Source of the DNA: Devosia oryzisoli
GTDB taxonomy: Bacteria > Pseudomonadota > Alphaproteobacteria > Rhizobiales > Devosiaceae
Direction of reading: 5' to 3'
Assembly (NCBI RefSeq): GCF_014837245.1
Contig: NZ_JACYFU010000002.1
Location: 961,089 to 1,025,088, forward strand
DNA length: 64,000 bases
Shown: in pieces, positions 9,469 through 18,222 of the stretch
Numbering within the stretch: position 1 is the first letter of the stretch
How the letters are laid out: each line of letters begins with the position of its first letter
The notes under the pieces: model-generated
Told to the model about the DNA's origin: nothing
Database searches by the model: none
What the model saw: the letters and a program-made list of their open reading frames with translations, nothing else
Translations under genes and position numbers: made by a program

Positions 9469-10569
9469 GTGAACAGACGCAAGACGGAAAAGGCCAGCGC
9501 CCGCCCGACCATGGTTGACGTGGCAAAGTTGGCTGGAGTCAGCCAGGCCACCGTCTCCATGGTGCTCAACGAAACCGGCGGCACGCGGGTGACCGAAAAG
9601 ACGCGGGCACTGGTGCGCGACGCGGCCGAGGCGCTCGGCTATCGCGTGTGGATGCGCGCGCCGGTCGGCAGCGGCGGCCTGCAGGCCATCGGCTTCGTCA
9701 TCGACGACAGCACCTCCAATCCCATCGTCAACCGGGCCATCGACGCGGCGCGCCAGTTGGCCTGGGAGAACGAGGCAGTGCTGGTGGTGCTTCCCACCCA
9801 GAACGACGAGCGTCTCCGGGCGGCGGCGCTGGAGCTGCTCTTTGCCCACCGGGTCGTGGGGGTCGTCTTCGCCGCCTTCTTCACGCGCGAATACACCCTG
9901 CCGCAGAAACTGAGCTCGGTGCCCGTCGTCCTCATCAACTGCCACACCAAGGGGGACCAGGCCCCTGCCATCCTGCCCGCCCACGCCCTGGGCGCCGAAA
10001 CCGCGGTGCGCCACCTCACGGCCCAGCGGCACCGGCGCATCGCCTTCATCAGCGGCGAGAGCTGGATGGAAGCAAGCAAGGACCGGTTGCGCGGCTACAA
10101 GCGCGGCCTCAAGGCGGCCGGCATCGCCTTCGACCCGGGACTGGTCCGCACCGGAAACTGGACGCTTTCGGGTGGCCACGACTGCACGCGCGAACTTCTC
10201 GCCCTGCCCGAGCCGCCGACGGCGATCTTCTGCGCGAGCGACGAGATGGCCATCGGCTGCTACGAGGCCATCAAGGAAGCGGGCCTGTCCATTCCGCACG
10301 ACATTTCAGTCGTGGGTTTTGACGATGCCCCATCCTCGCGCCATCTCGAGCCGCCGCTGACCACGATCCTGGTTCCGCACGAAGACATGGGGCGGCGCGC
10401 CATAACCCACATCTATGCCAAGCGCGAAGGCCAGGACCGCAGCGGCATCATCAGCGGGCGCCTGCAGATCGAATGCCCGCTGGTTGAGAGAAAATCCGTC
10501 GCGCCGCCGCGAGCATCACGTGCCCCCGCGGCACAGCGCACCGACCACGACACAAGCTCAAGCGCATGA
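9469..10569 (+). CDS. LacI-family transcriptional regulator
   Basis: A 366-residue LacI/GalR regulator. The helix-turn-helix MVDVAKLAGVSQATVSMVLN is near residues 15-34, followed by a sugar-binding sensor domain with the usual IGCYEAIKEAGLSIPHDISVVGFDD segment. The GTG at 9469 is chosen because a GGAGGGGC ribosome site lies just upstream; an in-frame TTG 39 bases earlier lacks one. It diverges from the transport/sulfatase operon and is the best candidate for its specific regulator. Confidence 0.92.
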   Translation: MNRRKTEKASARPTMVDVAKLAGVSQATVSMVLNETGGTRVTEKTRALVRDAAEALGYRVWMRAPVGSGGLQAIGFVIDDSTSNPIVNRAIDAARQLAWENEAVLVVLPTQNDERLRAAALELLFAHRVVGVVFAAFFTREYTLPQKLSSVPVVLINCHTKGDQAPAILPAHALGAETAVRHLTAQRHRRIAFISGESWMEASKDRLRGYKRGLKAAGIAFDPGLVRTGNWTLSGGHDCTRELLALPEPPTAIFCASDEMAIGCYEAIKEAGLSIPHDISVVGFDDAPSSRHLEPPLTTILVPHEDMGRRAITHIYAKREGQDRSGIISGRLQIECPLVERKSVAPPRASRAPAAQRTDHDTSSSA

Positions 10570-10579
10570 AGGAACACCA

Positions 10580-11002
10580 ATGAACCAGCTTGAATGCGCA
10601 CTGCGGACCGCGCTGGACGTGCACGAAGGTCAGCTCGACAAGGGCGGCTCGCCCTACATTCTCCACCCCATCCGGGTGATGATGCAGATGGAGACCGAAC
10701 CGGAGCGCGTAGTGGCGCTGTTGCATGACAGCGTTGAAGACGGCGACGAGTTTGATCTCGCCCAGGTCGAAGCGAAGTTCGGCGGCAGAATTGCATCCGC
10801 CGTCGAGGCCATCACCAAGCGCGAGAACGAGCCCTACCAGACCTATCTCGGGCGAGTCAAAAGCGACGCCATCGCCACTAAGGTGAAGTTGGCGGACATC
10901 AAGGACAACAGCGACATCATGCGCCTGGGGCGCGCGCTCGACGACAAGGACAGGGTGCGGCTGGAAAAATATCGGCTCGCCAGAATGTTCCTCGAAGCCT
11001 GA
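10580..11002 (+). CDS. Small HD-domain protein related to the RelA/SpoT hydrolase domain
   Basis: A 140-residue protein made almost entirely of an HD metal-binding domain. A HP motif near residue 28, ALLHDSVED near 46-54 and KLADIKDN near 98-105 match the order seen in (p)ppGpp hydrolase domains such as SpoT and Mesh1. The synthetase domain is absent, so hydrolysis of a nucleotide such as (p)ppGpp is possible but unproven. The ATG at 10580 has an AAGGA ribosome site; it starts 11 bases after the LacI stop and may be co-transcribed with it. It is the last chromosomal gene before the transposon. Confidence 0.8.
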   Translation: MNQLECALRTALDVHEGQLDKGGSPYILHPIRVMMQMETEPERVVALLHDSVEDGDEFDLAQVEAKFGGRIASAVEAITKRENEPYQTYLGRVKSDAIATKVKLADIKDNSDIMRLGRALDDKDRVRLEKYRLARMFLEA

Positions 11003-11070
11003 GCGACCCGCCATTCTGACCAAAGCAGCCATTATAACGCAGCGTTTGCGAGGAAATACCCCGGCGCAAA

Positions 11071-11075
11071 ACCAC
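11071..11075. repeat. Left copy of 5-bp target-site duplication (ACCAC)
   Basis: ACCAC immediately precedes the TGT terminus of the transposon at 11076 and is repeated exactly after the ACA terminus at 45582-45586. Tn7 and its relatives make 5-bp duplications. Confidence 0.9.
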
Positions 11076-11201
11076 TGTCGATACCAAATGTATGCGGGTC
11101 GCCTAAGCCTCTGAAATTGCTTGAAGCACCAAATTCTTATGGGTCGATTTACCAAAGACTTTTGGGTCGATGTGTGCAGATTGCCAAAGGTTTTTGGGTC
11201 G
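11076..11201. repeat. Transposon left end: terminus plus four TnsB-site-like repeats
   Basis: After the TGT terminus, four copies of an 18-bp repeat occur at 11084-11101, 11129-11146, 11152-11169 and 11184-11201, all in the same direction. The shared pattern is CCAAA-N7-GGGTCG, with TGGGTCG in three copies. Tn7 left ends typically have several spaced TnsB sites. Confidence 0.88.
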
Positions 11202-11371
11202 CTTTCCACAAAAGTCCACTCTCCAACCGGCGCCTCTAATTGGTTTTCCAGAGAACGCATTTAGCTTCTTGAACGAATCCGGCATCCGGACGAACGTCAC
11301 AGCGGGCATCTGCGCGCTCATGTCGCTTGCATGAGGCTGGTGTAGGGTGGCGTGCAGATAGAGGGGCGCAA

Positions 11372-12937
11372 ATGACCGATAACTCACCGCAAAAATTGCA
11401 GTGGTCGAAATTGCTCTCCAAAGAGCGCTGGCCGCGGGAGACCCCGGAGGAGGAAGGCGACACCACGCGGCCAGACTGGATGACCGTCAGCCGCACCGAG
11501 ACAGAGCGTGACTACGATCGCATTCTCTTCGCCACCCCAACACGGCGCTTAGGAGATAAGACGCAGGTGTTCCCGCTGGAGAAGAATGAAAGCGTCCGGA
11601 ACCGACTTACTCATAGTCACGAAGTAGCGAACTTGGCCCGCTCCATCGGCACCCATCTGGTCCATAGCGAACTCGGAAATCTGATCATAGAGGACGCGAT
11701 CAGCGGCGGTGAATGGAAGGAGGATGAGGTTAAGCGTGCCGTACCGGCCATTTTGGCGGCCGTAGGGTTGGCACACGATATGGGAAACCCTCCCTTCGGC
11801 CATCAGGGTGAAGCCGCCATTCGAGACTGGGTAACTTCGAGGGAGCCGACCCTCTTTCAGGTGCGCGAGGATACTGCCGGATACTCGGCTGGAGATCTAA
11901 TCAAGGCTGACGTAGACCGGCTTACTAAGCAGCACCGCGAAGACTTCCGGCAGTTCGAGGGAAACGCACAAACCCTACGGACCCTGACGCGCCTGCAGGT
12001 GGTCAAAGATAACCGTGGGCTCAACCTGACCTTTGGAACTCTCGCCGCAACGATGAAATACACCGTGGCGTCTGATCATGTGATTTCCGAGGCGCCCGCG
12101 CACGGGAAAAAGGTCGGCTACTTTGCGGCCGAAGCAGATCTCGTAGCGACAGTACGGACAGCAACGGGGCTATCGCATGGCGAGATGCGACATCCGCTAA
12201 CCTACCTGATGGAAGCGTGTGACGATACCGCTTACTCCATAGTCGACATTGAGGATGCCGTTAAGAAACAGATCGTCTCTTTTGCCGACCTGATTGACTG
12301 GTTGAAGAATGACGAAACGCTGAAGGAAGACGAGCTTGCCCAGTGGGTCCTCGCGCAAGCTGAGGCTGGAGCCAACTCTGCCCGCCGGGCGAAGCTATCT
12401 TCTGCGGAATTTAACGACGTCTCGATGCAGATTTTCCGGGCTTCAGCCATAACCGCGTTTGTAGCAGCCACGATCAAGTGCTTCACTGCGCATTACGATG
12501 CCATTATGACAACGGGCCTTGAGAAGTCCCTGCTAGACGTGAGCCTTGCAGCACCTCTTGCAAAGTCCATGAAGAAATTTGCCTTCAACAATGCCTACAA
12601 GCATCGCGAAGTGCTGAAGATTGAGCTCAACGGTTTCAACACCATCCATGGTCTGATGGACATGTTGTGGCGTGGCATCAGCGAACGAGAGAGCTTTGCC
12701 GATCCAAAATCACCCCGAACCACGCCATTCACTCGCTACGCCTACAGCCGCATCAGCGAAAATTATCGGCGCGTCTTCGAAGGGCGAGACACTGCCAAGC
12801 GGGCAAGCGATGACGCCCTGCCGATCCGTTACCGTGAACTGCAGCTGCTGACAGATATGGTCGCAGGTATGACTGACCAGTACGCGATCGACCTCTACAA
12901 CGAACTGAAGGGCTTCCATGTCGGCGCTTCCGCATAG
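11372..12937 (+). CDS. dGTPase-like deoxynucleoside triphosphate triphosphohydrolase
   Basis: A 521-residue HD-superfamily enzyme. Metal-binding residues are visible in LTHSHEVANLAR (His83) and GLAHDMGNPPFGHQGE (His135-Asp136), the signature of Dgt-type dNTP triphosphohydrolases, which release tripolyphosphate from dNTPs. The start at ATG 11372 follows a GAGGGG ribosome site. It is the first cargo gene inside the left end and its last 20 bases overlap a nucleotidyltransferase gene. Some dGTPases protect bacteria by draining dNTPs during phage infection; that role here is inferred from the defence-rich setting. Confidence 0.87.
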   Translation: MTDNSPQKLQWSKLLSKERWPRETPEEEGDTTRPDWMTVSRTETERDYDRILFATPTRRLGDKTQVFPLEKNESVRNRLTHSHEVANLARSIGTHLVHSELGNLIIEDAISGGEWKEDEVKRAVPAILAAVGLAHDMGNPPFGHQGEAAIRDWVTSREPTLFQVREDTAGYSAGDLIKADVDRLTKQHREDFRQFEGNAQTLRTLTRLQVVKDNRGLNLTFGTLAATMKYTVASDHVISEAPAHGKKVGYFAAEADLVATVRTATGLSHGEMRHPLTYLMEACDDTAYSIVDIEDAVKKQIVSFADLIDWLKNDETLKEDELAQWVLAQAEAGANSARRAKLSSAEFNDVSMQIFRASAITAFVAATIKCFTAHYDAIMTTGLEKSLLDVSLAAPLAKSMKKFAFNNAYKHREVLKIELNGFNTIHGLMDMLWRGISERESFADPKSPRTTPFTRYAYSRISENYRRVFEGRDTAKRASDDALPIRYRELQLLTDMVAGMTDQYAIDLYNELKGFHVGASA

Positions 12938-13739
12938 ATCCGACGCCCGCACTCTGCTGCGCAAACGGGCGCACTACTTCTTCTCAACTGCCAGGAAGCG
13001 CAGGTCGGAAGTCGCGGCCTTTGCTGCCGACCTCGAGAAGTTGGGAGAGACCGTCGCCATCGGCGGCTTTCTTCGTGATCTTCACCTGAATGGCAATCGC
13101 CATTTCTCGTCGGACGTTGACTTCGTCGTCAACCCCCACTCTTTGACCGACTTCGAGCGGATGATGCGCTCGATGGATGCAGTTCGAAACAGATTTGGCG
13201 GCTACGCGATTCAGCAATCGCGCTGGAAGGTAGAGGTGTGGCCTCTCGCGTTAACGTGGGCTTCGGTCGAGAAGTATGTAGATGTTCGATCCATCAGCGA
13301 TCTACTCAAGGTAACGTTTTTCACTTGGGATTCGGTTCTGTACTCCGTGTCACACGGCAGGATCATCACTACCGAGGATTACTTCGATAACGTCGGTAAA
13401 CGCCTCCTAGACGTTAACCTTCGTCCGAATCCCAATCCCGTCGGCAATGCGGTACGGGCAATCAGGTACGCTCACAAATGGCGTGCCGCTATTGGGAAAC
13501 AATTGGCCATCCACATAGCTCAACAAGTTAAAGACGTCGGCTGGGACCAGCTTGCCAAGTATGAGAGGCAGTCATTCCCCCAACCGATTTTGGCGTTTCT
13601 CGATGGCGAATCCATCCAGTCTGCGATCGATAAGTTCATCGAAGCGGATGAGCAAAGCCATCAATTGTTCGGGGACCCCGCTCAGTTGACGCTGGCTCTG
13701 GGAGCCCTGTCTTCATCACCGGAGAGCGAACGGCACTGA
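12918..13739 (+). CDS. Nucleotidyltransferase of the polymerase-beta superfamily, CCA-enzyme-like
   Basis: A 273-residue protein. Residues 47-70 contain AIGGFLRD followed by SSDVDFVV, the GG...D-x-D arrangement (Gly49-Gly50, Asp66, Asp68) of polymerase-beta-type nucleotidyltransferases, closest in layout to the head domain of tRNA nucleotidyltransferases. The rest has no recognised domain. The housekeeping CCA enzyme is longer, so this is probably a specialised enzyme. It overlaps the dGTPase gene by 20 bp and the two are surely co-translated. The substrate is unknown. Confidence 0.7.
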   Translation: MSALPHRSDARTLLRKRAHYFFSTARKRRSEVAAFAADLEKLGETVAIGGFLRDLHLNGNRHFSSDVDFVVNPHSLTDFERMMRSMDAVRNRFGGYAIQQSRWKVEVWPLALTWASVEKYVDVRSISDLLKVTFFTWDSVLYSVSHGRIITTEDYFDNVGKRLLDVNLRPNPNPVGNAVRAIRYAHKWRAAIGKQLAIHIAQQVKDVGWDQLAKYERQSFPQPILAFLDGESIQSAIDKFIEADEQSHQLFGDPAQLTLALGALSSSPESERH

Positions 13740-13779
13740 GTTTTCTGCGGGCGCAACGACTCGGAGGAGCCAATTAGCT

Positions 13780-14574
13780 CTAGGCGTCGACCATGGCCTC
13801 ATGCAGCTTCAGCATAGTGACCACGCCTTCGCCTGGGACGCGAAACGACTGCTCGGTGATCTCGTATCGATCGGCGCCGTTCGTGTTGAACCAGGCGTCG
13901 GCACCAATCTTTCGCGGAAAACCCTCGTCGCGCGCATCGGGATTGTGAAGCAACTCGAATGCAAAGCTCTCGGCGTCCAGCTCGTCGCGGGGGAACCAGT
14001 ACCCAGGGATTTTCTTTGCCGCCCTGAACCATTTTCTGCCGGCGCTGGCATGGTGGTGGATCATCATCAGATTGGGATACCGATCGCTGTCGATTACCCG
14101 GATCAACGTAGCTGTAAGGCTGCACTGAAACCGTTCTGCAATCGCCTTCAGCGCCTTAAGGTCCATCTTCGGGTGCTGCTTGCATGCTTCCTTGAAAAGC
14201 GGCCACGGCATAAGGAGGTCGGCAGCGTACTGGTCCGCGATCCGCTCCACCTGGTTATTCTTGGAGTACTTTCCTATGTCGGTTGAGCGGCAAGCTACCG
14301 TCTGTCCGCGATGCTGCGCCCAGTGACCCAACTCGTGGGCGATAGAAAATCGCACACGGGAGGGCATAGAGTCCGGTAACACCGAGATGATGCCACGGTC
14401 GCCCAGACCGGTGATCATCGCTTCGCAGCTCTTCAGACGGCGACGCTTGATCTTCAAACCAGCGTAGTAGGCAATAGCTTCAATATCGATGTCTTCAGCA
14501 CGCTCGATTCCTAACGAGCTCAGCAAGGCATCCGGTCGAAGATTCGTAGGGAGTGGATCAATCCTCTTCATCAC
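13780..14574 (-). CDS. ImmA/IrrE-family metallopeptidase
   Basis: A 264-residue zinc peptidase. SIAHELGHWAQH near residues 77-88 provides the HExxH zinc site and ERIADQYAADLLMP near 110-123 supplies the third ligand region typical of ImmA/IrrE (COG2856). Such proteases cut repressors or other regulators; ImmA cleaves the phage-type repressor ImmR and IrrE cleaves DdrO. The gene overlaps the upstream small gene by about 17 bp and ends the sigma-like/small/ImmA operon. Its likely target, a regulator of this operon or of the divergent ubiquitin-like operon, is inference. No DNA-binding domain is seen in it. Confidence 0.88.
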   Translation of the reverse strand: MMKRIDPLPTNLRPDALLSSLGIERAEDIDIEAIAYYAGLKIKRRRLKSCEAMITGLGDRGIISVLPDSMPSRVRFSIAHELGHWAQHRGQTVACRSTDIGKYSKNNQVERIADQYAADLLMPWPLFKEACKQHPKMDLKALKAIAERFQCSLTATLIRVIDSDRYPNLMMIHHHASAGRKWFRAAKKIPGYWFPRDELDAESFAFELLHNPDARDEGFPRKIGADAWFNTNGADRYEITEQSFRVPGEGVVTMLKLHEAMVDA

Positions 14575-14929
14575 GGACTTCCGCCTCCAGCTCCGCTATA
14601 TCTTCTGCTATTGCATCCAAATCGGCGTCCATAGTGCCGTCTCCGAAACGCGCCGCCAACGTCACTTGGGCCGATGTATCACCGGCTTTTGCACGAGCCA
14701 GAAGCCGCCTAGCATTTTCTAGGTCGAGAACAGTTGCCGACGCCCCTTGTTTAAGTGACGAACCTGCCTTCGCTCGCTCCAAACGGGCTCGTGCCAGCTT
14801 TTTCTCACCAGCTGCTATCGCATCGTTGAACATGTTGAGATTGTCCTGATCATCAGGATTTACATGTTCTTCGCCGGACAGAATAAAATCTATCAAGCTA
14901 TCCATTTGATCTTTCTTGTGGTCAGCCAT
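14558..14929 (-). CDS. Small acidic protein of unknown function between sigma-like and ImmA genes
   Basis: A 123-residue, strongly acidic and Ala-rich protein, probably helical, with a charged coiled-coil-like C-terminus (DLDAIAEDIAELEAEVRDEED). I do not recognise a family. The start is ATG 14929, eight bases inside the end of the sigma-like gene and preceded by GAGGGA; a longer open frame upstream lies within that gene. Its position after a sigma-like gene and before a protease makes an anti-sigma or adaptor role conceivable, but nothing in the sequence shows it. Confidence 0.7.
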   Translation of the reverse strand: MADHKKDQMDSLIDFILSGEEHVNPDDQDNLNMFNDAIAAGEKKLARARLERAKAGSSLKQGASATVLDLENARRLLARAKAGDTSAQVTLAARFGDGTMDADLDAIAEDIAELEAEVRDEED

Positions 14930-15677
14930 GAGACTGTCCCTCCCTCGCGCGATACGCGGCGATAAACTTGTCCACCTGACGCTTGAACCGGGTCCGCAGT
15001 GCAGCCAGCCTCTTGGTGTCAACACCAATGGTGCCTTCAAGCTCTTCACCGCGGAGACCTTCCTGAAGGCCCATCAGGAGCATCTGCATTTCTTCGTCGC
15101 CTTCAAAATGCCGATCCAGGTGGTCATACATCTCTTCCACAAGGGCCTTCTGCTGGAGCTCCAGGGTGTTGTCGGCCGCCTCAACATCCAGCACCTGGTC
15201 ACCCGCCAACGCCGAATATCCGCCGGCGATTTTCTCCACCTTCCGGGAGTCGGGGAGGAAGGACGCGTCGGAAGCCAGGCTTTTCATTACCCCCGCAAAG
15301 AACTGGACGAAGCTCTGGCTTCGCTTCCAGCGCCTCGTGCCGCTTACCGTTCTGACATAGGCCTCGCTGATGAGCTCGTCTGCGGACGCGAGATTTTCCC
15401 GAGCCGCCAGGATCCGGGCAATCCGACCCAAACTTACTCGGTCAGTGTCGCATAGCGTCTGGAAGGCCTCACGAGCTTTCTCCGCCTCGTAATGTTCGTC
15501 ATCAGATATGTCAGCTTGGTCCACCGAGCTCTCCGTGGAATTTGGCAGTCTTGTATCTTGCCCGCGCCACTCTATTTTTTCTACCTCTCCATCTGTACTT
15601 ATCTTGCGCTCGAGGCGGCGAATTCCGACACGAGATTTTTCTTTGTCGGAATCTGCTGGCTCGAACGCATCCCTCAT
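14922..15677 (-). CDS. Sigma-70-like protein, possible alternative sigma factor
   Basis: A 251-residue protein. A central helical segment (about residues 80-125: ...ADELISEAYVRTVSG, then RSQSFVQFFAGVMKSLASD) resembles sigma region 2 as seen in ECF-type factors, and the C-terminal part (GTIGVDTKRLAALRTRFKRQVDKF) resembles a region-4-like helix-turn-helix. The N-terminal 70 residues are acidic and low in complexity. ATG 15677 is used; an in-frame TTG 27 bases earlier is the alternative. It diverges from the ubiquitin-like operon across only about 44 bp, so the two operons share one control region. The sigma assignment is tentative. Confidence 0.6.
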   Translation of the reverse strand: MRDAFEPADSDKEKSRVGIRRLERKISTDGEVEKIEWRGQDTRLPNSTESSVDQADISDDEHYEAEKAREAFQTLCDTDRVSLGRIARILAARENLASADELISEAYVRTVSGTRRWKRSQSFVQFFAGVMKSLASDASFLPDSRKVEKIAGGYSALAGDQVLDVEAADNTLELQQKALVEEMYDHLDRHFEGDEEMQMLLMGLQEGLRGEELEGTIGVDTKRLAALRTRFKRQVDKFIAAYRAREGQSHG

Positions 15678-15721
15678 AGGGACGGCTCGCCGTCGTAACC
15701 ACAAGCTATGAGGGCTTGAAG

Positions 15722-16828
15722 ATGACCAGCAATGAAAACACCGTCGCGCTTGGCCGCGGCAACCGCACTGTCACCGTTGAGATCGCCAGAACGGACCTTG
15801 CCTTCCACCCCGTCGAGATCGATACCGCCACTCCTACCGGCGGCAAGATCGCCAAGGTGGCCGGCTTCAACTCCGACCAGCACCCCCATGTGATGCAGTG
15901 GCTGCCGGACGGTGACCTCGAGGACATCCGCGTCCAGGAAGAAGCCGACTTGAGCAAGAGCATCAAGTTCATCGTCGCCGAGAACAGCAGCTCCCACCGC
16001 ATCACGATCAACGACGAAACCCTCGACTGGCCCGCAGACGTGATCTCTGGCGCAGTGGTGCGCAAGCTGGGCAAGATCGACCCGGCGGACGACATCTACC
16101 TGGAGCGCGATGATGAGCCGGACCTTCTTGTCCGGGACCAGGACCTCATCAAGATCAAGGCAGAGGGTGTCGAGGAGTTCAAGAGCCGCAAGCCGGACGT
16201 CTGGAAGCTCAATGTGCAGGGCAAGGTGATCGTCTCGAAGTCGTCGACGATCTCCGCAGCCGATGCGATGGCCGAGGCGAACTTCGATCCCAATGCCTGG
16301 ATCATGATCCTGAAGGTGCAGGGGCAGCCGAAGCGTCAGCTGCAGCCCAGCGACGTGATTGATCTCACTACACCGGGCATTGAGAAGATCCGGCTCACTG
16401 CCAAGGACGTCAACAACGGCGAGGCGCCTCCTGCGCCCCGCCGTGACTTCGCCCTCCAGTCGGTAGACGAACAGTACCTCGACGCGTTGGGTTTCCGCTG
16501 GGAAACCGACGCCACCGGCCGCTGGCTCATCATTCACGACTACCCGGTGTCGCCCGGGTACACGGTTACTAAGGTGACGCTGGCCATCCAGGTTCTGCCG
16601 ACTTACCCGCAGACCCAGATCGACATGTTCTACGTGTATCCGGCACTGGTGCGTCGGACCGGCGGCGCGATTCCCGCCACCCAGACCACGGCGACCATTC
16701 GGGGTCTCTCCTTCCAGCGTTGGTCGCGCCACCGCGGGGCTGGCTCCAAGTGGAACCCCAAGACTGACAACGTGATCACCCACCTCGCCATCGTGGAGTC
16801 CGCCATCGCCAAAGAGGTGGGGCAATGA
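15722..16828 (+). CDS. Multiubiquitin protein fused to a prokaryotic E2-like (family E) domain
   Basis: A 368-residue protein with roughly three ubiquitin-like (Multiubiquitin) segments at about residues 10-80, 85-150 and 160-225. The C-terminal domain (about 240-340) contains GYTVTKVTLAIQVLPTYP, IDMFYVYPAL and FQRWSRHR, the pattern of the Prok-E2_E family. The whole protein contains no cysteine, so the E2-like domain cannot form a thioester. The start ATG 15722 has GAGGG seven bases upstream. It overlaps the JAB-E1 gene by four bases. Such Ubl/E1/JAB operons are known in bacteria, and some related systems act in phage defence; the role here is inferred. Confidence 0.82.
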   Translation: MTSNENTVALGRGNRTVTVEIARTDLAFHPVEIDTATPTGGKIAKVAGFNSDQHPHVMQWLPDGDLEDIRVQEEADLSKSIKFIVAENSSSHRITINDETLDWPADVISGAVVRKLGKIDPADDIYLERDDEPDLLVRDQDLIKIKAEGVEEFKSRKPDVWKLNVQGKVIVSKSSTISAADAMAEANFDPNAWIMILKVQGQPKRQLQPSDVIDLTTPGIEKIRLTAKDVNNGEAPPAPRRDFALQSVDEQYLDALGFRWETDATGRWLIIHDYPVSPGYTVTKVTLAIQVLPTYPQTQIDMFYVYPALVRRTGGAIPATQTTATIRGLSFQRWSRHRGAGSKWNPKTDNVITHLAIVESAIAKEVGQ

Positions 16829-18222
16829 CGCCGAACATCACGCTTGCCTTCGCCGGCGTTACCCATACAGCCCTTAAGCGTCACTTGTTCCCTGGTGACG
16901 GCAATGAAGCTGCCGCCGTCCTTCTGTGCTCTGCTTCGCCGGGTCCACGCGACCGGTTGATCGTCCGCGAGGTGATCATGGTTCCGCACGCTGACTGCAA
17001 ACGCTGGCCCGACTACATCACCTGGCCGGGTAGCTATATCGAAGATGCCATTGATTCAGCGGAAGCCGATGGCTTGACGATCGTGCTGCTGCACTCTCAC
17101 CCAGGCGGATGGCTGGACTTTTCGAGCATCGATGACGACAGCGACGCACGGGTTATTCCCGGGCTCCTCGAGGCACTGGGAGATCGTCACGGCTCGGCTA
17201 TCATGACGCCCGATGGCGCGGTCCGAGCCAGGCTTTACAACCGTGACATGAATTGCATGCCTGTGGACCTTGTCACCGTGTCGGGAGACGACATCCTCTA
17301 CTTCTGGAACGACGCCATCGCTGATGGACTATTGGCTCCGCGGCCGCTGGCATTTACTGGGCCGATGACAAAGGAGTTGTCGAGGCTTTCAGCGGCAGTC
17401 ATCGGAGTATCCGGCACCGGGTCCATCGTGGCAGAGCAGTTGGCGCGGCTCGGCTTCGGCCAGATTGTCCTGATCGATTATGATCTGGTGGAAAAGAAGA
17501 ACCTCAACCGCATCCTGAACTCGACGACCGCAGATGCTGCTGCCCGTCGCCCCAAGGTTGAGATGTTCGCCGACGCCATCGAGACCTACCGTGGCCCGGG
17601 AGTCGCCCTACCAATCGACCAAACGATCAACAGTCGCGATGGCGTCCTCGCGGCCGCCCAATGCGACCTTCTTTTTAGCTGCGTGGACAGCCAGGAAGGG
17701 CGGCAGATACTGGACCTGGTGTGTTCGGCGTTTGTCATGCCGCTTTTCGACGTGGGCGTGACCATCCCGACTCATGAAGGCAACGGGGCGGTGGAGATTA
17801 TCGACGTTTGCGGGCGCGTGGATTACGTGCAGCCCGGGGGTGCATCGCTGGCCGATCGCGACGTCTACACCCAGGAGGGCATACGGGCGGAGTTCCTTCG
17901 CCAGACCAACTCCGAAGCATTCGAGGCAGAACTCGCGGACGGGTACATCAAGGGCATCGTGGAAGAAGCTCCGTCGGTGATCACTCTCAACATGCGGGCC
18001 GCCGCGGCAGTCGCCACTGAGTTCCTGGCGCGGGTCTATGCTTTTCGCCAGGAGCCCAACAGGCACTATGCCAGGACGAAGTTCAGTCTCGCCGATTGCG
18101 AGGAAACGTATTGGTCGGAAGACGCCTTCCCCTCTGAACGCGACGACCTGCTTGGGCGTGGTGCATCGGAACCTCTTCTCGGGCTTCCTTCGCTTGCAGC
18201 CCAGCGGAGGGATGCAGCATGA
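16825..18222 (+). CDS. JAB-domain deubiquitinase-like protease fused to a ThiF/E1-like adenylyltransferase
   Basis: A 465-residue two-domain protein. The N-terminal domain has a complete JAMM zinc-protease motif: Glu28, then His90-x-His92-x7-Ser100-x2-Asp103. The C-terminal domain is ThiF/E1-like: nucleotide loop GVSGTGS at 194-200, IDYD at 217-220, NLNR near 226-229, Lys244 and a Cys-x-Asp segment near 286-288. At the place where many E1 proteins carry the catalytic cysteine (after YVQPGGA, 335-340) there is Ser-Leu instead; the nearest cysteine is Cys329. It would activate and trim the Ubl protein encoded just upstream (ATGA overlap) and overlaps the DUF6527 gene by four bases. Confidence 0.85.
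   Translation: MTPNITLAFAGVTHTALKRHLFPGDGNEAAAVLLCSASPGPRDRLIVREVIMVPHADCKRWPDYITWPGSYIEDAIDSAEADGLTIVLLHSHPGGWLDFSSIDDDSDARVIPGLLEALGDRHGSAIMTPDGAVRARLYNRDMNCMPVDLVTVSGDDILYFWNDAIADGLLAPRPLAFTGPMTKELSRLSAAVIGVSGTGSIVAEQLARLGFGQIVLIDYDLVEKKNLNRILNSTTADAAARRPKVEMFADAIETYRGPGVALPIDQTINSRDGVLAAAQCDLLFSCVDSQEGRQILDLVCSAFVMPLFDVGVTIPTHEGNGAVEIIDVCGRVDYVQPGGASLADRDVYTQEGIRAEFLRQTNSEAFEAELADGYIKGIVEEAPSVITLNMRAAAAVATEFLARVYAFRQEPNRHYARTKFSLADCEETYWSEDAFPSERDDLLGRGASEPLLGLPSLAAQRRDAA

Noticed and set aside
11084..11201. Spaced repeats at the left end as a small CRISPR array
   Set aside because: The spacing is irregular (5-27 bp between copies), the repeats are 18 bp and imperfect, no cas gene is present, and inverted copies occur at the other end.
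16825..18222. JAB-E1 gene as a pseudogene because the usual Cys is missing
   Set aside because: The frame is intact, the JAMM and ATP-binding motifs are complete, and both neighbours overlap it, so a functional variant is more likely.
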